Assembly (NCBI GenBank): GCA_020796225.1
Contig: CM036762.1
Location: 55,329,740-55,393,739, forward strand
Source of the DNA: Arion vulgaris
Lineage: Eukaryota > Mollusca > Gastropoda > Stylommatophora > Arionidae
Direction of reading: 5' to 3'
Length of the DNA: 64,000 bases
The notes beneath the pieces are model-generated. The model made no database searches. It saw nothing but the letters and a program-made list of their open reading frames with translations, and had not been told where the DNA came from. Position 1 is the first letter of the stretch. Each line of letters opens with the position of its first letter. Both the position numbers and the translations under genes were made by a program. Shown piece by piece: positions 13,301 to 22,149 of this stretch.

Positions 13301-16300
13301 AATGTTTAGTGTATGCATTGTAATTATTTATTTAAACAATAATTAATTTTCTTGAAAATATATTTTAAACAACCCCGTTCATCAGGTAGTATATTTCACT
13401 AACATAATATGTGTATGGAATGTCAAAATAGCATATGATGTATATATCACTCATAATTATAGCATGAACTCCACATTTTCCTAAACTGTATATAAGCAAA
13501 GATATTGCTGTTCTAAATTAAAAAAATATATCTGGATGGCTAATATTGCAAGAGCTATATTTACAAAGCCAACTGAGTTAGACATTTTTAGGTAAAATGC
13601 AGAACAATGCATACACTAAACGTTGTTTATCATTAAAAGCAATGTCTTTTGCAACATGTGGTCAAATTGTATTACAATGTGTTTGTTAGTTTTCTGTTAA
13701 TTTAAAAAAGACAACCCTTGTTCTGGGTGGGTCTCTTGCCGTAATCGATTAAGATAGTTAAAGTCCTTCTAACCATACAGATTATGTTATCTTCAGTGAA
13801 TGCCAAATCAAAATCATCCTTCCTATTTCTTCACTACAGGAACATGGAACTCCAACCGCAGACAGAGTTCTTGCAGAAAGTCTGTGATAAAACACATATC
13901 TGCTCTTATGTTGAGGGTTTCTGTTGCGTTTTGCATAAAGTTGTTAACTCAACACACACTCCGTTTCATCTACCTTTACAACACTCTTTGCAGTGGTTCT
14001 ATTTTTTCCTCCCCAATATGGAAGCCCGGACAACCAACTATAAAATGAGCTAAAATTACAAGGAAAGAAATGAAGAAAGTTAACTGAGAAAGAAAAACCT
14101 GAAGAGATCTTTAATTTTGGTGTCAATTTTGTTATTCATTCTATTCCAAGATTTTCCAGAGATTGGATTACTCCCACTTTTATGTTATCTAGACCTGAAG
14201 TTTTTTCTCTTTTAATGTACTTGATAGCATTATCAACTTTCGCTGCAAGTACCCTCATATTGGATGCACATGTCCTAAACATGTGAAGTCTATGTGTTTA
14301 GGGACCTACCAAACCAATGTGCAACGTATACCCTTTCTTGGCAAAGTTCAAACATATCACAGAGAGTGATTAAAATTGGTCATAAAGAGCGAACGCAAAG
14401 AAGAAGAAAGAAGAAGAGACTGCAAGTATTGGTGGTCTCTTGCATTTGTCTTATACATTTAGTTCTGATCTGTCACTATCATTAAGATCCTCAATGTATT
14501 TCATCCATCTTTCTATTATGTTCTCTTTTCCCATTAATATCGCTTCTTTTGATTTAAAACTTAGGAATTATTAAATTGTATGTGCCAGCTGCACCACATT
14601 TTGTTTTCTTATTTATAATAATTTGTGTGCTTTTCTTCTGTTATATTTTCCACATCACTACTAATATACATAATAAACAGATAAATGCAGTCTTGTCTTC
14701 CATTTCTTCATCTGTCTTAACACAGAATTTTAAATTTTTTTAGATCCAGAAGCACTTGAGCTTTCAGCTCTTCGGCTCGGTGCCATAGACATCATAACCC
14801 TTCAGTTTGGTGTCACGAACAACGTGAATCTGGGGAACTTGTGGCTTTTCTGCTAGTCGTGGAATTGAACCAGCACTCACAGAGGGCTAGTCACCCGAAG
14901 TCCAACGCGCTACAAACACGCTGGGCAGGCAGGCAGGCTAACACAACCTTAAGGAACTACTAATCAGATAAAAAAACAATGAAAAGTTCATACCTGTAGA
15001 ACAGAAAATAACAAGACCGATGCTGGCCTGGTTTCTGCTGTACATTGCTGACTTCTCTTTCAAGCTTGAGGCTAAAACTGACACAATATCTTTGAATTCT
15101 GATGTGCCCACTGCAGTGGGGTCTAATGTTTGAATAGGCAAGATTCCAACTATCTCTGAATCCATCTGGCAAACTAAACTGAGTTTCTTCAGTGCTGCAG
15201 ATTTCACAGATCTGATCTCATATGAGTACACAGAACCATTGTCTGTGCACAGTATCAAGACTGGTGAGTTCAAGCAAGCTGCTTCTTTGCCAAACACAAA
15301 AGTGAAAAGCTGAATAGTAATGTCTATTGATGTTTGTGAGCCTGTCCATGACTTTGAAGTTGATTTTGATGCAGAAAATGTATGCGTAGAATTATTTCGT
15401 ACCGGTTTTGCAATATAAAGGCACTTCATTTTTTTAATAAAATAATCTGAAATTAAAACATAAATCTTTTTAAATGACATGAACGTAAATTAAAAATTAA
15501 TACTGTTAGTTTTGAACTTATACATATGAAGTGAATAATTTACTTAAATAACAATATACAAAAATAACATATTTATATGTAAGTTAATGTCTATCTCTGC
15601 AGCAAAGATATTTCTAAGATTAACAATAACAAGAATTTGTTTCTTCAAAACTTCAGCCCATTTTAAGACAACCTATGTCCTCTAAGAAGGAGGAAGAAGG
15701 CATACCAGCAAAGAGGAGAAGAGGAAGACCACGGAGAAGATGGATTCAGGATGTAACTGATGGTTTGAACATGACAGCTGCAGAGGTGGGACATCTGGTC
15801 TATGAGAGAGAGAAATTCGAAGGACTGTTGGGGTGGCAAAGTTCTGCTCAGGACAAGCCATTTGATGATGATAATGTCCTCTAACAAAATCAAAACAGAA
15901 TAAGAAAACAACTTTTTTAAACAAGCACGTCAACAAAGAATATTCTCTCTCTGAGCACACCTCCAAAGAATGGGTCTCAGGGACCTAGCTGCATGCACCT
16001 GTGGAGCACCAAAGCAGTCCCAAAAGCACATATTGCAAGACTGCCCCAGCCTAAGAATTCAGTATATATAGTGGAACTGCAGTAAACTATTTGATTGGCA
16101 AAACATGGCCAACCCTTCAGAACAAACTATGGAAGACTGGTGAAGACCTCAAGCACACGCCCTATTTATGAAACATACTGGAGTAGTCACATAACAGAAG
16201 TTGAATGCACAAGAAGAATATTCTCAAAGCTCAGATATACAACTGATGGCTTAAAGAACTGACTGAGGCAAACCATACAGCGAAAAAATACTATGTACCA

Positions 16301-19300
16301 AACACTGAAATGAACAGCTGCAAACAACATATTTTCTTAGCTCTCCTCACATGCAACACAAACATTGTCAGCAAAAGATAAATTATAAATGTCACAATGT
16401 GATATTTTAATGAAAGACTGTTACAAAATAATCTAAAAATCCTCTTAAGCTTTTGACTAACAAGAAATAAACTACATTAAAAACTTCTTAATATTTGTTG
16501 CAAAAATCCACAAGCTATTCTTGGCATCTCTCATCATTGGCCTCTTTGTCTCAGAAGATAATGGGTTTTGCATCCTAGTTTGTTCTGTGCTGAATCACAT
16601 CGTTTGTTGTGGCTGTAATGTCCTATTCTGGAGTGACAATGCTTACCACAGTTGCTGCTGTGAACTGGAACTGATACATAGGATGGTCTCTCTGCCCTCT
16701 GTTTGCCTCCATATGTGATGGTGTTTTCTTCCTTTCTTTTGAGCCACCCTCACGCTCACCATGCTTGCCTGTCTTTGGCCAACTGCTCCCAATTTTCTTT
16801 TTCTATGCTGCATGAAGTTAGATCATGCTTGCAGATGTTAATGAAGGTAGTAATGGATGCCCATGCTGTCTAATACCAGTTGCGAGTTGACCATATAGAA
16901 TGTCTTTTGTGATTCTACCATCGCTCATACGACACACATATCCCATCCATCTCAGACATCACTAACTCAGCAAGGTGTACATGCTTGGAATGCCGGTACT
17001 CTAACAGTTTATAAATTGCTCTTAGCTAACCAATTGTCACACATTTCATATTGAAAACTTGAAAAATGTATACGTTTAAATTTAAAACTTACTGTTAAAA
17101 CTGGCTGAATTCAGACCAGTTGTGAAACTTTCTAGTAGTATAATTCTGCTTTGTTCCAGATTAATATCATGTTGCTGATTTTCTGCACATATTTTTAATA
17201 TATGTACTTCTGCTATTCCTGATCTATCCACAAGGACAGACACGAGATCATCAACTGCCTCAACATCAATGACTGTACCATCAACAGAATACAAAAGATG
17301 CTGAGGTGTTAAGTTAAAAACAAGCATATTCTGAGACTTGCTTCTCAGATGATCAAAATCAAGAACTTGTTTATCTCCCTGAGCCCTGTCACACAGAAGG
17401 TCTTCAAATATATCTTCACTGTCCATCTGCTCTTCTAGATTGTCTACATTATGATCTGTTTTTCTGTTGATGTATGTAACAATGAAGAAACAAAATATTA
17501 TTATTATTAATAATAAAGAAACAAATCACAAATGTGATAATAACATTACACTATATGTTCATACTGTAAGATAATAACACAGATAGTTATTTCTATAAAT
17601 ATTTACAACACACATCCAAATAACAGAAAAGAAAGAAGTAATAGCTACTTCAGATATTGGAACATAAAACTGTCCTAATGGTGACAATCGTACAAGCTAA
17701 CAATTCTGGTTACATGTGGTATGATGATATCTTGTAAGTACTTCTGATCAAGTGATGTAGACAAAATGTGACTTTAAAAAAACAACTGACAATTTACCTG
17801 GAATCATCTTGTACAAGCTGTGATGTAGGTACAAGCCAGATTTGGTTATCATGTGTTGAGATAAGGACAGATAATGTCTCACTGGTTGTCACCAAAGATA
17901 CTGTTAAAACTGTACTTGTTGCTCTTATCACAGTCTGCAATATCATTTGACAAGTTCAGTTACATAAATACTACTTCTTGATCAAAGACTGTTACAGAAT
18001 TAATGTAAAGATACATATACATTTTTATGTACATATTTTACATGAATATGGAGCTAGTATGAGAATGGTTTTACAGAAGAATGCTGAAAAAACGGACAAC
18101 GAAGAGAAAAAAACAAAACAAAAAAAACAGGGAAGTTTTAAATCAGACCTGCACACAAAGAAACCTTATCAAAAGAATAAGAATCGGGCAATCAAGGTTC
18201 TTCTGACATATAATGCAAAGAAAAGGTTTAAAACATTTGGTGACAACAGGTAAAATTCAGGAAAGGAGAGATCGTGGAAGACAGAGGGAGAAAATGTTGG
18301 ATGGTCTGACATCATGGTTCGACACAAGATCGATGTCAGAACAGATTACATGCACCAAGCAGAGAGAGTTGTGAGGAGACATGATCATCTGTACCGGCAG
18401 GCATGGCATTTGATTGATTGATGTAGGGAATGCTAACCGAAACAAATGCTTGCAGAAAACGGATGCACCAGGCCGTAAGGCGCATAACATGGTGCAACGA
18501 CCCCTCACAACGAGGAATGGGATAACGGATTCTACGGTCGCCAATCTGCCTCGAAGATTTAGCCAAGCAGTAAGAATATCAGACCTACCATCACGAGGTG
18601 GCCAAAACTTACTGCGGGAAGAGGTCGACAAAACGAGGAAGCAGAAATCATAGGAATTATATCCTACAGAACTGCCCCCAGTATGCAGACATGAGAAGAA
18701 AGAGATGGCTCACTTACACCAGTGTCCTAGACAAACTGTATGGCGTGGCTGATAATCTGAGGCAGACAGCTATCTTTATTACAGAATCCGAAATCCCAAT
18801 CTAGTGAGAATGCAGAAGAAGAAGAAGATTGATTGATGAGAACTGTAAAAGTATAATGGTTAGAGAACTTGCTTTGTAGGTGCATGGTGCCAGGATTGAA
18901 TTCCACAATGGAAGTGGAATTTTCTCAACTTATAAGGATCTCAGGTTGACTCAACCTCAATTGGATACCAGAAAAACATAAGAAGCAAAGATGGGCGGCA
19001 TGATTTTTACAACACCCATCATTTGCCGTTAGTCATTAGAAAAATACGGGCCTAACACCATCTTCCCCAATATATTTATCGATATATGGGAAGACTGAAG
19101 TAAAACTATGTAGCAAAAGCAAAATGCGAAAAAATGAAGTAATGTAGTATTTAATGTAAATTAGCAAGCATAGAATACAACACAAATGACAAAATTGAGA
19201 CTTCATATACAATAGACAAAACAGACAGACGATAAATCCATAACAGTCCTAAAATGCTTTCATTTTGTTTCACTAATTTATCCTGCTTGTTGCGCCATAG

Positions 19301-20020
19301 CTGACAAACTTTGTCCATGTCCACTGCAGATCGTGTTGTGTTTTCTATCTGAGTTGTCTTTCATAATCTTTCAATTTCCTATGGTAGCTGCAAGGCAGCA
19401 ATTTGGTTTATTTATCCACGCTTCCTTCACTGTGGATTATATTTATAGTGCCTCTAACTCACTTGATGTTTCCATATTTGGTGACAGGACGTTTTTCATT
19501 GGAAGTACCATAAACATTTAGCCTGTAACTAATCACTCCTCAAGTATGAAAATTGACTTGGATAGCAGCAGAGACTTCATTTTCGAAGGTCATCTTACTA
19601 TTCCTTGTCTGCACCTTCCACATATGATTGGCAAACAAATCACCCTATCTCCTCATATCCCAATCTATAGTAAGATCTATCACTTTAATTTTATAGGGAA
19701 GACCTCAAGACTAGTGCAGATGGTCTGGGTAGAATGTTTGAAACAGTAAATACTAAAGCAGACAGAACATTTACTTACATGATTGTCTTGTGAACCTTGT
19801 TCTAAAATATGAACATCATTGTTATTATAAAGCAACTTGTAGGCTATAGCCATCATTCACCACAATCCTCTGGTTTAGAACAAATAATCAGTTGTACCTT
19901 GTTCTAAAATATGAACATCATTGTCTATTATAAGAAAGGCAACTTTTTGTAAGGCTTCACTAGCCATCATTTCCAATTTCACTCCACAATCACCACTCTT
20001 GGAGTTTAGAAAACAAATAG
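4245..20020 (-). CDS. FAAP100: FAAP100, Fanconi anaemia core complex-associated protein 100 (ten exons traced, N-terminal exon not found)
   Basis: FAAP100 is a nuclear scaffold subunit of the Fanconi anaemia core complex. With FANCB and the E3 ligase FANCL it forms the catalytic module that drives FANCD2/FANCI monoubiquitination at DNA crosslinks. Assignment rests on my recollection of the vertebrate protein, checked segment by segment along the exons. The N-terminal half is beta-propeller-like (LLYNNNDVHILEQ, LNSPVLILCTDNGSVYSYEI). Then come a TCSLDW segment, a helical stretch, an N-x-S-S-x-S-L-x-x-W beta-sandwich-like block, the IDILHF segment, and a C-terminal helical tail. Joined coding sequence is about 2.76 kb (919 residues), close to the roughly 880 of the human protein. 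Splice phases agree from exon to exon except at two points: the upstream start exon was not located, and the last joint has two possible donors. Introns hold SINEs, LINE fragments, a minisatellite and a foldback element. The neighbour COPB1 is divergent. Homology by eye is strong; no search was run. Confidence 0.85.
4690..5228 (+). mobile_element. LINE fragment, RNase H and C-terminal region
   Basis: Broken frames include a degraded RNase H-like stretch and then CTCEQTSQTIENILQLCTEC and LQKTVKFIQEATLNI. This cysteine-rich C-terminal segment is shared with the minus-strand copies at 8430-8815 and 63655-63960. Confidence 0.7.
5275..5526 (+). mobile_element. SINE family A, full copy
   Basis: Same head, core and GAAGAAGAAG end as the other family A copies. 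Perfect 13-bp target duplication AGACATAAATAAC at 5262-5274 and 5527-5539. Lies in the last FAAP100 intron, 100 bp from exon I. Confidence 0.92.
5626..5731 (-). CDS. FAAP100: FAAP100 exon I (penultimate, 3' boundary uncertain)
   Basis: Acceptor CTGCACAG restores the phase left by exon H and gives NSGVLVLQVKSGEELRKQL, then TFLE. With donor GAG/GTGCAC (end at 5626) it joins the last exon in phase 0. The alternative donor TATAA/GTAATA at 5606 would add residues resembling the family (VHKNIY), but its phase does not fit the downstream acceptor. The exon itself is well supported, its end less so. Confidence 0.65.
5858..5975 (+). mobile_element. probable tRNA-like SINE head
   Basis: Contains TGTAGGTTAAGTGATAGTG and GGTTCAAATTCC, spaced like A and B boxes of a tRNA promoter. 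The cloverleaf is not complete and no mature tRNA is supported. Confidence 0.45.
5976..6789. other. FAAP100 intron without recognised content
   Basis: One short minus-strand open frame lies here (6161-5976), but it has no splice sites in phase with FAAP100 and no family I recognise. I see nothing supportable in this stretch. Confidence 0.5.
6790..6935 (-). mobile_element. tRNA-derived SINE, old copy
   Basis: On the minus strand it shows GTGGAGGTAAGGTACTTGCC followed by GGTTCATTCCC, which have the order and spacing of RNA polymerase III A and B boxes. No second copy of this family is in the window. Confidence 0.55.
7097..7364 (-). CDS. FAAP100: FAAP100 exon H
   Basis: Acceptor TTTCAG and donor TTAAG/GTATGT. 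Encodes RVLVFLLKDSNI, a variable loop, then PIVLTLKGENASLLLQTRSA. This mirrors the vertebrate C-terminal domain, where a leucine-rich strand, a loop and an alternating hydrophobic helix follow in the same order. Ends in phase 2. Confidence 0.88.
7540..8034 (-). mobile_element. LINE fragment (RNase H LINE) split by a SINE
   Basis: 7540-7729 and 8006-8034 are collinear with 22590-22790 (same RNase H LINE, minus strand). The SINE at 7730-8005 separates the two pieces, flanked by a 13-bp duplication of the LINE sequence. Confidence 0.8.
7730..8005 (-). mobile_element. SINE family F, tRNA-derived, full copy
   Basis: Minus-strand head has a TAGTTGTTAGTGAAC A-box-like element, then a B-box region (GGTTCAGCTCC). 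The body resembles 18838-19068 and 50495-50740. Perfect 13-bp target duplication AGCAGCTGATGTA at 7717-7729 and 8006-8018. Confidence 0.88.
8160..8960 (-). mobile_element. LINE 3' fragments
   Basis: 8445-8167 encodes RKRWRYFGHTLKRND, a common C-terminal motif of RTE/Jockey-type LINE proteins. 8811-8587 encodes LHLRTGHNRLCSHMYTKFKI and CTCGQAHQTADHILQDCPN, a cysteine-rich end of the RNase H LINE. About 300 bp of this is nearly identical to 63655-63960. Confidence 0.75.
9265..9430 (-). mobile_element. RTE-like LINE 3' end with GAAGAAG tail
   Basis: Minus-strand sequence matches the last 160 bp of the LINE at 36024-37250 ([23 protein letters not shown] frame). It continues into (GAA)n at 9269-9285. 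A 5'-truncated insertion, and useful because it shows the true tail of that LINE. Confidence 0.8.
9470..9660 (-). mobile_element. LINE 3' fragment
   Basis: Shares its first 100 bp with 39898-40145 (starting CTTCTTCTCTTCCACC on the plus strand). The longer copy reads as a LINE C-terminus on the minus strand ([15 protein letters not shown]). Ends shortly before FAAP100 exon G. Confidence 0.55.
9724..10614 (-). CDS. FAAP100: FAAP100 exon G (largest exon)
   Basis: Acceptor TTTTGCAG and donor GAAT/GTAAGT. The exon is 891 nt. It opens with TCSLDW, then a helical stretch (HSFKDMLQSIDQFSVTFKSL). The block ALQNTSSVSLSEDWVVLVIL follows, matching the family's conserved N-x-S-S-x-S-L motif. The IDILHF segment comes near residue 640 of the joined protein, then a serine-rich low-conservation region. 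A methionine further 5' in the open frame is intronic and not the start. Confidence 0.92.
10725..11119. repeat. 45-bp minisatellite in a FAAP100 intron
   Basis: About nine head-to-tail copies of a 45-bp unit beginning TGTGTTTTAAGTGAGGAGG. Units differ by G/A changes and by many 1-4 base deletions. It lies between exons F and G, about 110 bp from each. Confidence 0.9.
11241..11387 (-). CDS. FAAP100: FAAP100 exon F
   Basis: This exon is shorter than a default ORF cut-off would catch. Acceptor CACACAG, donor AAAG/GTGAAT. Reads GKSVEACDLKLMQEQKDG, then ILRTLMGKCKILKLLPFSLV, open throughout and phase 1 at both ends. It fills exactly the gap between the Y-S-T motif and the TCSLDW segment. Confidence 0.85.
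11520..11852 (+). mobile_element. SINE family E, tRNA-derived, full copy
   Basis: Head with TAGTAGCTCGGCCTGCTAGC and a B-box-like GGTTCAAACC, about 330 bp, ending GTGGACGAAAG and a purine-rich tail. Closely related to 28938-29273. Shorter derivatives at 33386 and 43035 keep only the 3' half. Confidence 0.85.
12190..12400 (+). mobile_element. SINE family H, old copy
   Basis: Similar to 54790-55075: a B-box-like GTTTGAATCC, then shared GAGCCATATGG and GTGCAATGAAGT. More diverged than the other copy. Confidence 0.6.
12400..12700 (+). mobile_element. LINE 3' fragment, degraded
   Basis: Plus-strand frames contain a TKVEIFRSCS-like start and GKRKRGRPKTTL-like residues around 12510-12545, the basic motif at the end of many LINE proteins. 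Broken by frameshifts. Confidence 0.5.
12790..12912 (-). CDS. FAAP100: FAAP100 exon E
   Basis: Acceptor TTGACAG and donor ACAG/GTAAGA. Encodes PPILMFSVPHLMKCCIVHGH followed by SVIYST, which aligns with the last propeller blade of vertebrate FAAP100 (a short conserved Y-S-T motif). Both ends are in phase 1. Confidence 0.85.
13184..13735. mobile_element. foldback/MITE element with 137-bp inverted arms
   Basis: 13184-13320 and 13600-13735 are inverted copies (GAACAAGGGTTG, AAACAATGTTTAGTGTATGC and others) with about 280 bp of A+T-rich loop. No coding capacity. Target duplication not clear, so the superfamily is open. Lies in the FAAP100 intron between exons D and E. Confidence 0.8.
14110..14590 (-). 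mobile_element. LINE reverse transcriptase N-terminal fragment, split by a SINE
   Basis: Minus strand: 14590-14429 reads ILMGKENIIERWMKYIEDL, and 14251-14110 reads KVDNAIKYIKREKTSGLDNI. Both are standard motifs just upstream of the reverse transcriptase core, in the right order. The SINE at 14252-14419 interrupts them. Confidence 0.7.
14252..14419 (+). mobile_element. SINE family A, 5'-truncated copy
   Basis: Contains the 3' two-thirds of the family and the GAAGAAG tail. 9-bp target duplication CTGCAAGTA at 14243-14251 and 14420-14428. Confidence 0.85.
14742..14938 (-). mobile_element. SINE family C, copy
   Basis: Minus-strand copy of the 2176 element, from GCCTGCCTGCC at 14938 to GGATCT at 14742. 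Its 5' end lies about 55 bp from the donor of FAAP100 exon D. Confidence 0.85.
14994..15446 (-). CDS. FAAP100: FAAP100 exon D
   Basis: Acceptor TTTCAG and donor ACAG/GTATGA. Carries the most recognisable propeller block: FGKEAACLNSPVLILCTDNG, then a conserved MDSEIVGILPIQ stretch, then IGLVIFCSTG at the donor. The open frame runs through all 453 nt. Confidence 0.9.
15675..15890 (+). mobile_element. LINE C-terminal fragment
   Basis: Encodes [20 protein letters not shown], then [15 protein letters not shown], and ends in a GATGATGATAATG-type tail. The same end occurs at 54441-54715 and 45715-45775, with minus-strand copies at 33762 and 61100. Confidence 0.8.
15965..16300 (+). mobile_element. 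LINE C-terminal fragment, cysteine-rich
   Basis: Reads ACTCGAPKQSQKHILQDCPS with further broken frame, the C-x-C...H-x-L-x-x-C-P motif found at the end of RNase H LINEs. Confidence 0.65.
16510..17020 (-). mobile_element. LINE C-terminal fragment with zinc-finger-like end
   Basis: On the minus strand it reads a GHxxRM-like region, then KENWEQLAKDRQAW and NCGKHCHSRIGHYSH. This order (basic motif, W-E-x-x-A-x-D-R-x-x-W, C-x-x-C...H-S-R-x-G-x-x-S-H) is typical of the C-terminus of a widespread LINE group. Several stops. It ends about 70 bp from FAAP100 exon C. Confidence 0.65.
17093..17463 (-). CDS. FAAP100: FAAP100 exon C
   Basis: Acceptor CAACAG and donor AACA/GTAAGT. The 371-nt exon starts with an acidic linker (EDIFEDLL) and continues with LVSVLVDRSGIAEVHILKI, matching the second part of the predicted N-terminal propeller. 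It enters in phase 2 and leaves in phase 1, as the flanking exons require. Confidence 0.88.
17798..17934 (-). CDS. FAAP100: FAAP100 exon B
   Basis: Flanked by TTGCAG and CCAG/GTAAAT. Begins in phase 0 with TVIRATS and contains LSVLISTHDNQIWLVPTSQL, a beta-strand-rich propeller segment. Ends after two bases of a codon. Confidence 0.85.
18130..18420 (+). mobile_element. LINE 3' fragment
   Basis: Nearly collinear with 24046-24316. Frames include RPRRRM-like DRGRKCWMV and a TGATTGATTGATG end. It joins directly to a second LINE segment at 18421. Confidence 0.7.
18421..18825 (+). mobile_element. LINE 3' fragment with GAAGAAG tail
   Basis: Encodes NYILQNCPQYADMRRKRWLT and [15 protein letters not shown], ending in GAGAATGCAGAAGAAGAAG. 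The same segment is at 31533-31936, where a SINE head precedes it. Confidence 0.75.
18838..19068 (+). mobile_element. SINE family F, copy
   Basis: Head TATAATGGTTAGAGAACTTGC (first 20 bases form the A-box region) and a B-box-like GGATTGAATTCC, then the family F body. It sits immediately downstream of the LINE tail. Confidence 0.75.
19069..19778. other. FAAP100 intron, nothing recognised
   Basis: Open frames on the plus strand here are short and have no family resemblance. I see no repeat shared with the rest of the window. Confidence 0.5.
19779..20020 (-). CDS. FAAP100: FAAP100 exon A (first recognised), containing a damaged internal duplication
   Basis: Acceptor ATTGTAG at 20021 and donor GTAAGT at 19778. 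The upstream half (20020-19896) reads cleanly: AICFLNSKSGDCGVK, then MASEALQKVAFLIIDND and VHILEQG. This fits the start of the FAAP100 propeller. The last five codons (SQDNH) lie at 19793-19779. Between them sits a deletion-rich second copy of the same exon that brings a stop in frame, so the exon as assembled cannot be translated through. Removing 19794-19895 restores 140 nt in phase with exon B. Confidence 0.7.
19794..19895 (-). repeat. deletion-rich second copy of FAAP100 exon A
   Basis: Aligns along its whole length with 19896-20030 but lacks roughly a quarter of the bases through many 1-5 base gaps, with few substitutions. Both begin ACCTTGTTCTAAAATATGAA on the plus strand. Confidence 0.85.
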
Positions 20021-20131
20021 CTACAATGAATTATTCAAAACTTCTGTCTTGCCTTAAAAACAAAAATACTTTTCATTAATATATATTTCTCTCCAATGTG
20101 GTGTATATAAATGCTGTCTAGCCAAATTATA

Positions 20132-20390
20132 CAGGGTGTTCAACTTAAAAGCAGCCCATGAATGGAGCTAATCTGGCATATATGTATGGAAATGAGAAGG
20201 TTCAGTTATGACGTAGTATAGGTCAAGATTGTGTGATGGTGTGGAATTGTAGTGCAGGAAGGGGCGATGAACAAATGTGACGTAGGACAAGCTAGTCAGA
20301 ACCGGTTTAAATAGTAAATAGACGGAGATGCAATGCATACCTGGCAAATTTCTATTTATCACTGAGGCTGCTTTTAAGTTGAACACCCTG
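20132..20390. mobile_element. MITE, 259 bp, TA target duplication
   Basis: Inverted termini CAGGGTGTTCAACTTAAAAG and its complement, about 25 bp, flanked by TA on both sides. This suits a Tc1/mariner-type non-autonomous element. Near-identical copy at 39314-39571. Confidence 0.92.
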
Positions 20391-20894
20391 TATAAACTTT
20401 TCTCTGCTATAATGCTAAAAATATGTTACATATTATTTTCACAATATTTTACTTGACAACAATTTATTTATATTTTCATTTTGTACTTCATAGATTTTAT
20501 TTAAAAACCTGTTTCTTCTGCTTTCTCATTGTTGCACTGAGATGTGTCGAAGTTTAAAGCTAGAATGCAGTAGCTACACCTATCATCCCAACACATCAAT
20601 TAACAGAACAGCATTTTTGGGAACTGACCTACTTTTCCTATTTGATCCATATTCAGCTAGGCTGTATTCTTATATCATGGCCACTACTTGGAGGTGAAAT
20701 GGGATCTTGATCAGCTCAGATTTGCTGACCATGAATTCTGTCAAATTCTGCCATCACGTTGCAGGCCCAAAATACTTGAAAAATTACAGTTAAGTATTTT
20801 CATGGTTTGGAATATTTTTAGTTCGTGCTATAAAGAGACTGTTTGCCCATAATATCACACAGTTTGTAGGTCGGGTTTTTATTTTGTCCCTTAA

Positions 20895-21192
20895 AAGAAA
20901 ATGGAGAACCATACCAGTTTAATCTTCCCACTCAGGACTTAGAGAATGATGTCTTAACCACCAGCTACCTGCTGGTATCAAATTGAATTTGGAAAAAATA
21001 ATAATAATCTGCTGCGGACAGCGAACCCAGTAAACGCTGACTGAAACCGGACATATCGCCGAAGGATAAGCACCAGAGCTCAAAATGGTGCTGAAGATGT
21101 GACGTACAAACCACACCAATGCTAAGGCTGGATGAATCAGATTTTCACATGAATGAAATGTCTAAGCGGTGATCGCAAAGAAGAAGAAGAAT
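20895..21192 (+). mobile_element. SINE family D
   Basis: Body with GCGAACCCAGTAAACGCTG and CCGGACATATCGCC, ending CGCAAAGAAGAAGAAG. The same body occurs on the minus strand at 30900-31246 behind a family A head. Left boundary uncertain. Confidence 0.7.
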
Positions 21193-22140
21193 TTGAAAAT
21201 TAATCAAGTCTGAAAAGTAATTCAGTTATTGATAGTTGCAGTAAACTAACAACTGTCTACAGGACAGTATATGTTGCTTCTCTGTGGAAGCAGTCGATAG
21301 TGCCATCTCACTCACTGAGTGATTATCTCTGGGAAATTGTTCTTGACAAGAATCAATGCCACAGTTGCATATGGCACATGTTTATTACTCATCATGACGG
21401 CTGTTACTGACTAGGGAGATCGAATCGAATCTGAAAAATGCAGGCTGAAATTGGATGTGTTAAACCATGTAATTTTTTTTGCTGGAAAGACAGAAAGATG
21501 TAAATGAATGTTTATATTTATGTATATATAGTAATACTAATACTAATAATGTTAATTGTGTACCTAGTTAACCCAGGTAGTTTTTTAGTTTAAAAACAAA
21601 AACATTAGTCTTTAGTAGTCTCGTTAATTGTAGTCGTAGCTGTTGCAACGCCCCCGAACCATAACACTAACAGTAAGTGCACATTACATACTGCATTTAT
21701 TCTGCACATATTTCCACTTGTATGGTTCCCATATTTATTTTTGCACGGCACTAAACATGCAATATTATAAAGACATCAACTCCAGACTGGTCACTCCGTG
21801 ACTGGTCTAGTTTGATTATTTTGAATTGAAACCGCCACCATGTGACGTGCGCGAATCTAAACTTAGAACACTAGCCCTCAACTCAACATGACATCATATA
21901 ATGATTTCAATTGTAAATAAATTGATTACTATTTTTCTTTACCCTAGAGTTCAATAGACTATTTAACTTAATTTAGGATGAAACTTTTGGGCCAAGACAA
22001 AAATGTTAAACATCAAAAACATGTTTGGTTGAATATTTACAATCGTCAGTAAAGTTCTACGGTAATGGGAGTTAACCAGGGAAGTTATCGAGTCGGACTC
22101 GGATTATGTCCTTGTTCGGAAGGTATTTACTCATTTAGTT
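21193..22140. other. intergenic sequence 5' of FAAP100
   Basis: The FAAP100 start exon or promoter may lie here or further right. 21640-21870 is less A+T-rich than its surroundings, but I found no exon in the required phase (one base before the exon A join). No repeats recognised. Confidence 0.35.
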
Positions 22141-22149
22141 CGCGGAACT

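Noticed and set aside
15675..15884. Arg-rich open frame as a separate small gene
   Set aside because: Four other copies in the window and LINE C-terminal motifs show that it is LINE debris.
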